NCBI RefSeq assembly: GCF_023078275.1
Contig: NC_062979.1
Location: 14,737,848-14,801,847 of the forward strand
DNA from: Leguminivora glycinivorella
Taxonomy: Eukaryota > Arthropoda > Insecta > Lepidoptera > Tortricidae
DNA: 64,000 nt
Direction: 5' to 3'
The notes beneath the pieces were generated by a model. It was not told where the DNA came from. It ran no database searches and worked only from the letters and a program-made list of their open reading frames with translations. The translations under genes were made by a program, and so were the position numbers. Below are positions 21,691 to 32,136 of this stretch, piece by piece; the first letter of the stretch is position 1, and each line of letters opens with the position of its first letter.

Positions 21691-22435
21691 TCTGACAATT
21701 AATTATCTGTTCTATATCGAATGTATGTCTAGTATAAAGTTTGCATTGAGTCGATACCTAAATAAGATTACAATCTCCTCTGCATGGAGCTCCGCTAATC
21801 AAAACCCAAATTATAGTTTTCAATTACAATACCAAAAGTCTTCAAGTGGCCTGACGATAAAAGTTTAGTACTTCTTTAAAGAACTTCTTTTATAACAGTG
21901 GTTTTTCTTCTAAACTTCTTAGTTTTACAATCTCTCTTCATAGAATCCAATTCCATAGAATTACAATTTAAAAACATGCGTAGAAAATTAAGATTATATA
22001 ATACATGTACTTTCATTCCAAGGGAGATGTTACATTTAATACCAAAACACAACTTTACGATACAGCGTCGTCTCGTAACGCAATGAGACGAAAATCGAAA
22101 TTAAATGTCGTTAAAATCTGAACAAACGCATAATAGTCAATTATGAGCGTATATCTCTCTGTGGAGCGAGTGGTACTACACACTACAGGGCTCACACATT
22201 TTACCGCCACATAGACTATTAATTATTATTGATTAATATATAAATAATGATGATTAATTTATCTCTTTTCTTTATTAACGCACATTCATTCAGATAATAA
22301 TAATCGATTGCTCATCGTTTTTTGCCGATCAAATAACAAAATTTATACATACTTATTAGTTGTGTAGTCTGTGTGGCAAGAGAAGAGTCATCACAAACAA
22401 TTTAGGTATCTTAATTCAACCCAAAAATGTAGGTA
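21691..22435. other. Intergenic, nothing recognised
   Basis: No exon or recurrent repeat recognised. Confidence 0.35.
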
Positions 22436-22567
22436 CAGTCAAGTGTAAAAATATGGGTGCGTACAACTTATCAAAAATATGTCCCATAGCACTTTATGTC
22501 GGCGGAATAAGGTCTCGGTACATATTTTTGAGCGGATAAAATCGATACGTATTTTTGCACTTGACTG
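22436..22567. mobile_element. Tc1/mariner-type MITE, TA-flanked (132 bp)
   Basis: Ends CAGTCAAGTGTAAAAATA and TATTTTTGCACTTGACTG are inverted with one mismatch and bounded by TA (22434-22435, 22568-22569). The inside has AAAATATGTCCC / TACATATTTTTGAG inverted words. It resembles in size and ends the MITE at 53.6/59.8 kb. Confidence 0.88.
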
Positions 22568-22631
22568 TACTTAATTTCCATAAGTACTTATATTATTATA
22601 GACTCCAAATTTGCCGCGGTGCATTAAGCCC

Positions 22632-22760
22632 GCTCCAGACTATGCGCGCGAATCACGGCGTGACGCAGCGAACGCGAGCGTGGATTCGATACGCAGAAAG
22701 TTCCACACTAGCGTTAGAAACAAAAACAGTCCGAATCGGCCGCACGGTGCTAGTCTGGTG
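22632..22760. repeat. Weak inverted repeat
   Basis: CTCCAGACTATGCG on the left and GTGCTAGTCTGGTG on the right pair imperfectly around a GC-rich centre. A MITE remnant is possible. Confidence 0.35.
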
Positions 22761-22827
22761 GTGATGGTCAATCTTGTCTGCGCTGAAAAATCTGCGTTTT
22801 AAATAACCTAACCACAAAATTAAAATT

Positions 22828-22977
22828 TTGAAAAAACCCCCGACTGCGACATAGTAGACCGATTTTCATGAAACATGGCTAAGAACACTCCCGACTAACT
22901 TAGCTTTCAGACAAAAAAAACTAAATCTAAATCGGTTCATCCGTTCGGGAGCTACGATGCCACAGACAGACACACAC

Positions 22978-23023
<46 letters not shown>

Positions 23024-23092
23024 GGACAGACAGACAGACAGACACACGTCAAACTTATAACACCCCTTCGTTTTTGCGTCGGGGGTTAAAAA
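22828..23092 (+). repeat. CAGA-type dispersed repeat, full-length copy
   Basis: Runs from GAAAAAACCCCCGACTGCGA to TCGTTTTTGCGTCGGGGGTT with the shared middle (ATTTTCATGAAACATGGCTA, GTTCATCCGTTCGGGAGC) and a CAGACA tract at about 22965-23045. Confidence 0.8.
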
Positions 23093-23788
23093 TGGTTCAA
23101 GCTAAAATGGAACGAACGGGATGTGCCACAATATCCAGGAAACCACGTGGCACCTTCTATAGAATGAAGAGGCACACTGACTTTCTATCCCGCCAGGCGG
23201 CGCCTGTGCAAGTGTCTAGGCATGTCACTGTCATCATATGTGAGAGACAGAAAAAAATCATCTTCTCGCTCTCACGTATGAAATTCTTTATCTGTGCAAT
23301 GGACTAATAAGGTGGCGCCATCTGCCTCCTCATTGACAACTGTCCCGTGCCGTTCTTGCGTGACTCGTGAGTCAACTTTAAAAAGGCTTGTCATTAATAG
23401 AGTACAATTTAAAAACTCGTGTCGTCTCGTTTTCTCATAAATGGGTGAAGCGACGACGGTGGCACTTTTTAATTTATACCTACTCTTTTTTGCCAAAAAC
23501 AGGATTTTTTTTGTTGATTCTTAAAGAAAACAAACTTTGATTCATTCAACACAGTCATGTTTTATTCGAATAATCTTAGTCGTTCTATATTTACAAAAAC
23601 CCATTTATGTTGAAATACCTTTATATTAAAATTGTCAATAACAATTATTTGCCTTAAAATAACTAGTAATGACTGAGGTCCTATAAGTACTTATTTATAA
23701 ATAAAACAGAACTAACCAAAAACAGAGAGAAATAAGTAAACATGAGACTGCTCCCTACACAAAAAATACCTATCAAAGAAAAGTTTAA
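23093..23788. other. Intergenic, nothing firmly recognised
   Basis: Contains ATAAGGTGGCGCCATCTGCC near 23310, a short phrase similar to GCGCCATCT words near 30838 and 43317, but no exon or clear element. Confidence 0.35.
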
Positions 23789-23885
23789 AAAGTATTAACT
23801 TTTAAACAAATTTTACAAGCACTTTTACAGTCGTTTTACCATGTTTTATTGAAGTAGTATAGTCCTATAAAAGTTAATACTTTAC
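23789..23885. repeat. Inverted repeat
   Basis: AAAGTATTAACTTTT on the left pairs with AAAAGTTAATACTTT on the right across about 65 bp. Likely a small MITE. Confidence 0.55.
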
Positions 23886-24257
23886 ATTGTCGATCGCTCG
23901 ACATGTTTAGGTCCGTAACAAGGAGCAATTTCATTAAGCACGCGCGATGCCGACGTTTTACGCGAGGTACCCGATTTTACATGTTTAATATGTCAGTGTC
24001 GCACGGTAGTTTTATTATTATGAAAACAGATATGTATGGAGTCTGCTCAGTTACTTATTTCTCTACGCCAAAGGGCAAGAGAAGTTCTACTTTAGGTCTC
24101 TCTCTAATAGAAATTGTTACAATGGCGCAGGGCCCACCACGCATAACAATAAAATGTATACTGAGTGGAACAAAACTGGGAAACGTCCATTATTCTGTTC
24201 CACCGGTATACATTATGTCCATACACTCATAACTCATACATAAACTTATGATTCTGA

Positions 24258-24435
24258 TCCCAAAACGGGCAGGCAGAACAAATGAAACTGCTCGAGTTTC
24301 ACTGTCACTGTTAGTCATACTGTAGCGATAGGTTGCTAGATTAACTGTGCCCATATCCCACAGTCAACTTCTACTACACCCACTGGAGAAAAGGGCGTGG
24401 TAAAATTCGTAATCCGTCACCACAGCACCATTCAT
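24258..24435 (+). repeat. Dispersed repeat, copy 1 of 3
   Basis: Its order of phrases (GGGCAGGCAGAACAAATGAA, CATATCCCACAGTCAACTTC, CACCCACTGGAGAAAAGGG, GTAATCCGTCACCACAG) recurs at 30420-30607 and 44725-44940. Non-coding, common in lepidopteran DNA. It lies just downstream of the last exon of gene A. Confidence 0.65.
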
Positions 24436-24473
24436 TATATCTACCTATTTATGATTAGTTTTTGGTATATAAC

Positions 24474-24625
24474 TTAAACATCTATCATTTCGTCTAAAGG
24501 TTTGTTCTGCATATACTTCCTAATGACTTGGAATATCTTTTTGTTTGGTTTCTGCATCAAGGATCCTCCGAATTCCGTGGACAGGAGCTTCCAGTTTTCA
24601 TTCATAAATTTCAGCATGCTGTCAC
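24474..24625 (-). CDS. Gene A exon 5 (C-terminus)
   Basis: Follows an acceptor TTTACAG and encodes SMLKFMNENWKLLSTEFGG through KPLDEMIDV to a TAA at 24474-24476. The amphipathic MNENWK-type helix aligns with MNDNWKDLIKQLG of gene B. Both last exons are 152 nt. Confidence 0.9.
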
Positions 24626-27600
24626 CTGTAAATTGAGCGATTGTTACTTTTACGTTATATCATAATCATCAGATTTTTTTCTCCTGGGCCTGCTTTTTAA
24701 TTTTCTGTAATGCATTATTTTTCACTTAGCTCAAATATGTTATTCAACTTAATTTAGGTACAGGCACCATCAAAAATACCTATCTCACAGAAAAATTTAT
24801 AAATTTTTGACATTTCTGACCGCGAACTGTACATAATACGAGTATTTTTCTATGTTTAGGAAAGCTATTCAGGATGTCAAATACTTTTTCACCACACCAA
24901 CTGGTAAAGGCTTTCTTTGCTATTCGAAAACAGATAGCAAAATTGCATTTTATCCACAAGGGGGCAAAGTAATTTCATACGAATTTTAACTCGAGGTCTT
25001 AATCTGGCTGCTACATTTCACCTATAAATAATGATTTTGAATCATAAATATTGAATAAATTGATGGATTTCATTTATTTTGATGTTTTATAGTCAGTATT
25101 TTGTTCGTATTTGTGTGGTGAAAAATTTTGTGTTTCACTCGGTGGCAAAGTTTGTTTAACCTTCGTGCCTTGATACGTGCGGTTAAACAACTACTTTGCC
25201 CACTTGTAAAACAAATAACTATTGATTGATGTGTTGTTTCATTTGCTACCGACCGTACGTTCCGCTTGACTCTAACCACAACCTGAAAGTGCTCCTATTA
25301 TTAGTGATCCCAAATGACTTTATTGGGATTGAAGCCAAAACCAGTAACTATAAAAACCGGCTTGGTTCATAAGTAGGTAAACTAACGCCAAATTACGATC
25401 TCTGTAATATAAAAGGTCAATGAACTAAAAGTCAGGTGGCACATCAGTTTATAATAAAGCAGAAGGAGTTCTTTTAACCCACAACACAAAGGCACATATT
25501 TGCAAATGTAGTACCCCTCAGTAAGAACCATTTGAAAGCTGATGATACTAGGCTATGGGACATTGCCAAGCAAATGAGTGCCCTGAATTTCCAAAAAAAT
25601 ATCTTCATCGTTTATATTACTGCTGCTCCATAAATATGAATATCAACTTTCATAAGTAAGAACCATCATCGAACGCTGGGAGTTGAATACGCTGGATTAT
25701 TATTATTATGGGTTTGGTTTAGGGTTGCAAATAGAAAAAAAACCAAATGTTTTTTTTTCAGAATTTTGAAAAAAAAACAGAAAAAAAAAACCCAGCACCC
25801 TTTTTTTTAAAAAAATGTTTTTTTTTTTTTAGATGAACAAATAATTCGACAATAACGGTTTTTCGTCAGTTGTAACGTGCTTCAATAATAATAACGTACA
25901 TTTTAATTCGATTAACATTCAGTATAAAAACGTTTATTGGGAAATCCCCGATGCGGCGTGCAACGCGGAGAGGTGGTGGTGTTGCCAACAGTAAATAGTG
26001 ATAACTACCAACTACAGATTTCGTAAATGTTACTTTTATAAAGACCAGAAATTAAAGTTATTTGATTAAATGTGTTTAATAGTTAACATTAAGTCTAAAA
26101 AACCGTATAAAAGTATTAATTGCTCTGCAAATTTTGAGATTTCATACTTTAGAAAAAAAACATGATCCAGAAAAAATTCTGTTTTTTTTTCACGGTTCTT
26201 TCATGTTTTTTTTTTTCAAGCCAGAAAAAAAAACGTTTTTTTGCAACCCTAGTTTGGTTCTTCAATATTAAAAGCAATACACAAATTTTACTTACTCAGA
26301 ACCTTGTTGCCATTGAAGAGATTGGTCAACGAGTAGTGAGCGCCATCTTTAATGTCGAATTCGTTCTTGTACTCCTTCATGTGCATTGTATCCTTGCCCT
26401 CCTTGTTCTTCACGATAGTGAAAGGTATCACAATCTTTGAATTGTAATTTTCTGAAAAAAATAAAAATATATATTACGCCATATTTTGTTTAATCGTCTG
26501 AGACTCAATAGACTTAGTGCATTCGATTACCGCCAGAGTAGTTTTTAACCGACTTCAAAAAAAGAGGAGGTTCTCAATTCGGCTGAATGTTTTTTCTAAC
26601 TATGGAAACTATTACAAGGGTTGTTCCGAAAGTTTTTAGCTGCTCATGCGATTTGAATAAATGTTATTCTATTCTGTGGGATATTTCAATATAGATCATA
26701 TCCAAAAGAAATTATGAGACTAATGTGAATAATTAATTGATTATATTTCTTTTACCAAAAGCTGTTTTGTATTTTTATTTCTGACTTCTTAGAAAAAAAC
26801 CTATTTTTTTCTATAATTTATCGAATTTGGTAGTTAATCCAAGTAGTTGTATCACATGCTTGGTTCCCCCCGGGATTGATCAACTGTGTCTTTCTGCTAT
26901 TTTCCATGCATGAATTACTAGACGTAGGGTTTACTTGATGTACTTATTTGTAAACATCTGATATTCGTTGTTTTAGGACATGACTCATTTGTCGCCCTCT
27001 ACTAAGTCACCTATTATATTTACATTAAATAAACAGTAAAGATTCTTAATTACTACTACCTTTAAATACGATAACTCTTGCAATGCAAAAATAATGTTAA
27101 ATCACAGTACAAAAGAGTCTGAAGAATTGATCATAAATGTTCGCGTTGGTAAGGCGTCGACGCGTTCTAATTAAACAAAATAAATATAAAAAATTAACTA
27201 ATCTCTTTCTAAGCCCAAATCTACATCACCTCAGTTAATAATGAAAAATCTCTCAAAAATCTCTCTTTTTTTAAGCAAAATACAAATCGCATGAATACAA
27301 CCGGAGCAGCTAAAAACTTTCGGAACAGCCGTCGTACATAATTTAATATTCAATTTCACATTTCATTCCTGCAGTATTGCATTACTGCAGCCCAAAATTA
27401 TTGTCGAGGGCATTGCTATCGCAATTATCAGAATTAAATGTCAATTTCTGCTAATATCTTAACTCAGCATACCTACAGTCCCCATCAGACATAGGACCGA
27501 CGGGACGTTTAAAAATACATACATATGTAGTACCTACGAAAAGATTTGCCTTAGTATTGTTACGGAAACGTACGATCGTGTCATGCTATTTCAGTCAGTC

Positions 27601-30600
27601 TCAGTGCAAGACGTACTGACTTTGACTGAACTAGTTAGCTTTAAAAATACAAAAGTTTCCGGAAAAATACAAAGGAAACCCTTTTCGCACTACATCTGTT
27701 GTATCTGAACACGCCCTAATGCCGTGACAATGCAAGGCTGTTTATATATTTGTGATCACGTTGACATTCTATTGGTTTAAAAACATCTCTCGCAATACAT
27801 CTTTGGTCGAATCGCATGACAAAGGATATAATAGGCTTCATGCCTAGACAAAGAAATTCTTACTAAGTTCAATCTTGACGTCTCCGTCCCCGCTGATAGG
27901 CAGGATGATGAGCCGGCCGGCTGCCTTGTACTGCCCGGTGAGCTCCACGTCCGCGTGGTACACGATCACTAGCTGCTTTTTGGCCATGTCGAATCTGGAA
28001 TAATGTAATTGCTTTGAGAACTTATTTTGCATGATGATGATTAAGTACACAAAAAATTACCGGGCTGAACAATACACCTCCGACGACAGTACGGAGTCGT
28101 AATGGGCCACTCAGATACTCCGGTAATGACGTATCGAAAACGATGCCCCTACCGGCGCGGGGCTTCGTTTTCCCGACCTGCTGACTCTGCCGGTACTGCC
28201 GTCCCGGTGCCAATCCGGTACAGCGTCGGTCATATTTTATTGTCTGACAGGGGTCTAGTGACACATAAGTCAATATTTAACACGCAGTCTTAGGGTCGTG
28301 CTTAAATACGATCAAAATCTTTAGATCTTCATTATCATCGTTAAGGCAAAGGTTGGTAACTGTAACTTTATGTTTAAAAACGAAATGTATATTACTTTGA
28401 GACAAAAGAACAAATACCTTACTAGGTCAATTTGAAGGTGACCAAGTCTAAGCGGATTTCGCCCACTCTCATGGCGTCCAGTGGCTCTGTGCCGAGAGCG
28501 GGTATGCCAGTGCCGTTCAGAGGCGTCATTACCTATGTTGCTGACGTCAGGCAACCAAAGTCTAAAGATACTCAAGGGACCCCAACTACTTACTTGATCT
28601 TATCAATAACTGCTGTTTTAAGTCCCGTGATACTGGAATTCGTCATATTAAGCCGAAGGCCGGCCAAGTCTAAGCGGATTTCGTCCACTCTCATGGCGTC
28701 CAGTGGCTCTATGCCGAGAGCGGGTATGCCAGCGGCAAGCAGAGGCGTCATGGCTTGAGCCGCTGATTTCAGACAGTCGGAGTCTGCCGCCTTGCTTTGG
28801 AGGTGCTGAAAATGAGAAACAATAATTTAATCGTTTAAAAAGGTCAAAATCTTTGGTGATATCTATTGGTAATAAAGTTGTTATTAATGTAAATACATTT
28901 TGTAAATGTAGATCTCGATAAGACAGATGCGTGTTAATAAAGAAATTAAATATTTTTAAATTTTTCTTTGTATTATTATGCTGGTTTAAGTTAACCCGGT
29001 CAAGTCTCCAGAACTAACCCTATTAATTCGATCTGAATAATTTTAATTTACCTCCTATAGTCAGCGACATAAATATGTGACGATTTCTAATACTTTGTCA
29101 CATTAAGATCTTGTTTGAAATGTCATACGAAATTATCAAACGATTAAAATAAAAGCGACAAGGTACAGTAATCATCACTTATTTATGCCGATGACTGTAC
29201 ATCATTGTCCTATGATCTCGGTACACAAGATATTCGGTCAGCTAAATCGGCAATTCCACGTAACTGTAATGTAAGTGACCACTTCATTGCATGTTTTTTT
29301 ATTTATGATGCAAATTGAAGTCTTAATTTATCTCTAAATAAGCCTACTTTTAATTCTTAGATATATTGATATTTAAATTAGCACCATGAATAAAAAAACA
29401 TGCAAATAATTGGTCACTTACATTACTCTGTTACATGGAATTACCCTAATTAATAACGAAGCCTCTTTCTAATTAGTCAGCGTGTCACCGTAATGTGACA
29501 GGTAACTAATGTAACGTACATAAGGACGATAGGCCAAAAGGTCGTCGTTTGCGTCACACATCTCGTCTATAAATCATATTAAACTTCTGCGGTAAATTAT
29601 AAATCAATTATAACAAATGAGAAAAGCCTTGAGCTTTTTAGTTCAACATTCCAGACTATGTCCCTAATTAAGAGTTTTATTTTCACGGTTAGTTTTATTA
29701 TAAGGTCCCGGTCAATATAAGTCTTATGTCCCTAATTCCTAGTTACTACTACTACTACTACTTCACTGGTTCAGCGACCCAAAAAGGATCTTGGCCTCCG
29801 ACACAAGAGATCGCCACTCTGCCCTACCCTGCGCCACTTCACGCCAGTTGGGTACACCGAGTGCGGACAGGACTTTCAGGGCTTCCTCGCACCAGCGATA
29901 TCTGGGACGCCCACGCGGACGTTTTCCACCCGGGTGGTCCACATATGCTCTTCTCACACCACGATCCGATTAATTCTTAGTTAGGTTAAATTATTTTGCC
30001 AGAGCTTAGTTATTAAGATCCGGCCAACATTTTAACATAAGTAAATTATTAAATAATGACAAAAAAAAGTGTCAAGATTGTCCAATACGAGTATAATATT
30101 GTCTTCGGTTATCGTGATAGTTACTCATGAAATAAAACTATGGAAACGGATTAAATCGCGTATAATGAATTTATAATACATCCCGACGTTTTGAACTCTT
30201 TACAGCGTTCGTGGTCAACGGGTGACAGAGCCTGACTGAGGAAAAATTACAATGTGCAAAAGCTACCCACATAGAAGAATGGATGTATTTTCGGGATGTA
30301 TTTTAAATTCATTATACGCGATTCAATCCGTTTCCATAGATTTATTTCATTGTCAAATATATTAATTCATTGAAATACCTAATTTATAAATGTAAAACTA
30401 ATGTGGCAATGTATACCTACAAGAACACACGCCTATATGCCCAAAAGGGGTGGACTGTGCACATAAAATCAAGTTTCAGCGCTACTCATAGCAATTAAGG
30501 GGTTAAAGAAAACTAAATTGTGATATTACAGTGACATGCTGCTAACCCACCGCCCACAACGCTATTGAACCCATATTCCACAATCGACTTCTACGACACC

Positions 30601-32062
30601 CACGGCAATCTTAGTAAGTACCTAAGTATTGCTATCGTACCTAATTAGTAACAAATCACTGCTCGCTTTCTTACAAGAATAATTGCTGCGTTTATTAACA
30701 CAGGTGACATAATATTCATAATTATTTATTACAATTTACGTAAAAAGGACGTAGGTCGTTTGTTTAAAAAAAAATAAAATCACGCAAAAATATTTGGGGA
30801 AAATATGATTTTTGCCACTTCCAGGCTGCGAAACAGCGCCATCTAGTTTTAAGCCTAAAAAGCCCACATATTTCAGGGGTACGCTTTTTTGTATGGGCTT
30901 TGTCAGTCCAACATTATATCGTTCTTGGTAGTATCTGACAGCTATGGGCAAAAACTTATAAAATTAACTAGACAGACATTTGTAGTTAAATTGATATTTT
31001 ATACCGGCATTTGTTCCTACTGCACTATTTGTTATAGGTAATTAGCATACCGCATTTCTGGCATGATAGGTCCAATGTACAACTATAAAAAGATCATTGA
31101 TATAAATAATTACGACTAGGTATGGTATGAAGTTATGTATGTAAATACTATTTTTTATTATTATTTATTTATTTAGGTAATTACAAACAAAAATCTCTAA
31201 TTTACATAGTATCCTTATCCCAATTTAAGGTTGGTCTCAATACCTATAATAATATATACCGATACCTATATAATCGTTAAGTCAAAATAAAAGAATTGAA
31301 AGTAGGTACATGTATAAAAAATACATAATTATAAATATTAATTGTAGATGCAGTATAACTTGTAACTTAATTCATGACGATCATTTTATGGACCTTTTTA
31401 ATGAACTGAGATATTTTCCAATAATAAAACATAGGTCCCGATATGTTTTCAATAGTTTAAAAATACATTACTGTTTCCAGTTAAATAGTTGGTGTCCATT
31501 GCTAGTTTTCGTCCATTTGACGTAACAATTTAAATATGAAACCTTGTTTGCTGCACTTTTTACAATCCTATTTTTCTACATACTATTTATGTATCTACCT
31601 ACATAAAAAAATATATTTTTCGGTATGTGCACGAAAACTAAAGTAAATAGACGCAAAATGACCCTACATAAATTAAAACAAACATTATATGTAGATGTGA
31701 CTAAGGTCAATATACATAGATAAATACTTACATACATTTTTAACACCGGTTGTAAACCATGACATAAAATAGTACACAATATTCATATTATGTGACAGTA
31801 TTTATATGATCTTTTGCGTTAACATTTTTTTGGCTTCCTATACCTATGAGATTTAACTATCTGATTAAATGTAATGAATATTTAATCTGAATATTTTTTC
31901 TAATGGTTTAATTAGGAAGTCTAGAAACTTTGTTCATAAAATAGGACGCACACATATTTAGACATATTTTTTTTTTTTATTTATTTCATAAAATCACTTA
32001 CACGTAGACAGCAACGCGGTCACTTGCATCAAAACCACAAGGGAGTAAAATATGGCACCCAT
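24474..32062 (-). CDS. Gene A: takeout/JHBP-family secreted protein, frameshifted in exon 2
   Basis: Five coding exons on the minus strand: 32002-32062, 28594-28805, 27864-27994, 26296-26451 and 24474-24625. All have GT-AG junctions, with intron phases 1, 2, 1, 1, identical to gene B. The start gives a 20-residue hydrophobic signal peptide (FYSLVVLMQVTALLS). The product has family landmarks: a cysteine near the N-terminus, GIPALGIEPLDAM, a beta-rich middle, and an ENWKLL...F C-terminal helix. Family members are extracellular carriers of hydrophobic ligands such as juvenile hormone; the ligand here is unknown. Exons sum to 712 nt, one more than a multiple of three. The shift falls between 28794 and 28795, where two bases appear lost at the expected first Cys codon. 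Restoring two bases would give about 237 residues. The gene is either newly broken, polymorphic, or affected by a sequence error. Confidence 0.85.
25720..26251. mobile_element. hAT-type non-autonomous element in gene A intron 4 (532 bp)
   Basis: Ends TAGGGTTGCAA and TTGCAACCCTA are exact inverted repeats, and an 8-bp direct repeat GTTTGGTT flanks them (25712-25719 and 26252-26259). A- and T-rich subterminal tracts follow each end. No transposase. It ends 44 bp from the exon 4 boundary. Confidence 0.9.
26296..26451 (-). CDS. Gene A exon 4
   Basis: Acceptor TTTTTTTCAG and donor GTAAGT bracket a 156-nt exon encoding NYNSKIVIPFTIVKNKEGK, MKEYKNEFDIKDGAHYSLTN and LFNGNKVL. The charged KEGK...K pattern and the YSLTNLFNG strand align with HLTNLPGGE of gene B. 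Confidence 0.9.
26618..27332. mobile_element. TIR element in gene A intron 3 (about 715 bp)
   Basis: Left GGTTGTTCCGAAAGTTTTTA(GCTGCTC) is inverted at the right as GAGCAGCTAAAAACTTTCGG(AACAGCC), with a second shared word CGCATG..AAATCG just inside. No transposase frame. I could not fix the target duplication or superfamily. Confidence 0.75.
27864..27994 (-). CDS. Gene A exon 3
   Basis: 131 nt, the same length as exon 3 of gene B. It encodes FDMAKKQLVIVYHADVELTG, QYKAAGRLIILPISGDGDVK, matching the family's V.F..D.EL.GQY...G..L.LPI.G.G strand pair. Acceptor TTCCAG, donor GTAAGA. Confidence 0.92.
28432..28560 (-). pseudogene. Decayed tandem copy of part of gene A exon 2
   Basis: Located in intron 2 of gene A, about 30 bp downstream of exon 2 in transcript order. 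It is almost base-for-base equal to exon 2 over about 90 bp covering MTPL..GIPALG.EPLDAMRV and EIRLDL, and more diverged at both edges. In the exon's frame it has a TAG upstream of the similar core (near 28533) and a TAG immediately downstream (near 28434), followed by GTAAGG, which resembles a donor. It could be the remains of a duplicated or alternative exon, or an inactive by-product of unequal exchange. Confidence 0.8.
28594..28805 (-). CDS. Gene A exon 2 (carries the frameshift)
   Basis: Acceptor CTCATTTTCAG, donor GTAAGT. After the first few codons (SPPK in the phase set by exon 1) the downstream frame ADSDCLKSAAQAM, GIPALGIEPLDAMRVDEIRL, GLKTAVIDKIK is shifted by one. The paralog and family place a Cys right at the break, so a missing dinucleotide in a Cys codon explains both the shift and the absent residue. 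No alternative splice pair I tried restores the phase. Confidence 0.85.
29059..29196. mobile_element. TA-flanked MITE, diverged (gene A intron 1)
   Basis: TAGTCAGCGACATAAATATG at the left and CTTATTTATGCCGATGACTG at the right are imperfect inverted repeats, with TA outside. A Tc1-type CAGTC end appears to have mutated to TAGTC on the left. Confidence 0.6.
29249..29445. mobile_element. Palindromic MITE (about 197 bp, gene A intron 1)
   Basis: GGCAATTCCACGTAACTGTA with ATGTAAGTGACC follows on the left, inverted on the right as GGTCACTTACATTA...GTTACATGGAATTACC. A shorter relative with AATGTGAC / TAATGTAACG words lies at 29475-29520. Confidence 0.7.
29746..29970 (-). pseudogene. 5'-truncated RTE-type LINE tail with target duplication
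   Basis: The minus-strand frame (29763-29957) reads HPGGKRPRGRPRYRWCEEAL, ALGVPNWREVAQGRAEWRSL, VSEAKILFGSLNQ, the terminal part of an RTE/CR1-type LINE polymerase ORF (GRPR.RW, NWRE.AQ.R..WR). It is followed by a short (GTA)n tail. TAATTCCTAGTTA (29733-29745) and TAATTCTTAGTTA (29971-29983) form a 13-bp target duplication with one mismatch. It lies in intron 1 of gene A, same strand as the gene. Confidence 0.85.
30127..30353. mobile_element. Palindromic element (gene A intron 1)
   Basis: TGGAAACGGATTAAATCGCG with TATAATGAATTT on the left is inverted on the right (AAATTCATTATACGCGATTC, AATCCGTTTCCA), with ACATCCCGA / TCGGGATGT inside. Flanks contain GAAATAAA in inverted sense. MITE-like, non-coding. 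Confidence 0.75.
30420..30607 (+). repeat. Dispersed repeat, copy 2 of 3
   Basis: Same phrase order as 24258-24435 and 44725-44940 (ACACGCCTATATGCCC, GCAATTAAGGGGTTAAAG, CCACAATCGACTTCTACGAC). Confidence 0.65.
30610..31995. other. Rest of gene A intron 1, nothing firmly recognised
   Basis: AT-rich intronic DNA. A short GCGCCATCT-bearing segment near 30835 resembles one near 43317. No additional exon of the gene was found here. Confidence 0.4.
32002..32062 (-). CDS. Gene A exon 1 (signal peptide)
   Basis: Starts ATG at 32060-32062, preceded by an A-rich leader, and ends before a consensus GTAAGT donor. At 61 nt it equals exon 1 of gene B exactly. It encodes a signal peptide with hydrophobic core FYSLVVLMQVTALL. 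Confidence 0.85.
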
Positions 32063-32102
32063 TTTTTAAATTTTTTTTTTTAATCCCGCACCAAACTCAA
32101 AG

Positions 32103-32136
32103 CTTGCTCAATGTCCAATGCAGAGCGTCGTTTATA
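32103..32136 (-). promoter_or_regulatory. Possible core promoter of gene A
   Basis: On the minus strand a TATAAA box (32131-32136) is followed about 25 bp on by ACATTG, a weak initiator-like word, giving a leader of about 45 nt. A second TATATATA lies just upstream. Inferred from position only. Confidence 0.35.

Noticed and set aside
23903..24232. 109-codon plus-strand frame
   Set aside because: No recognised domain; lies antisense downstream of gene A and composition looks non-coding.
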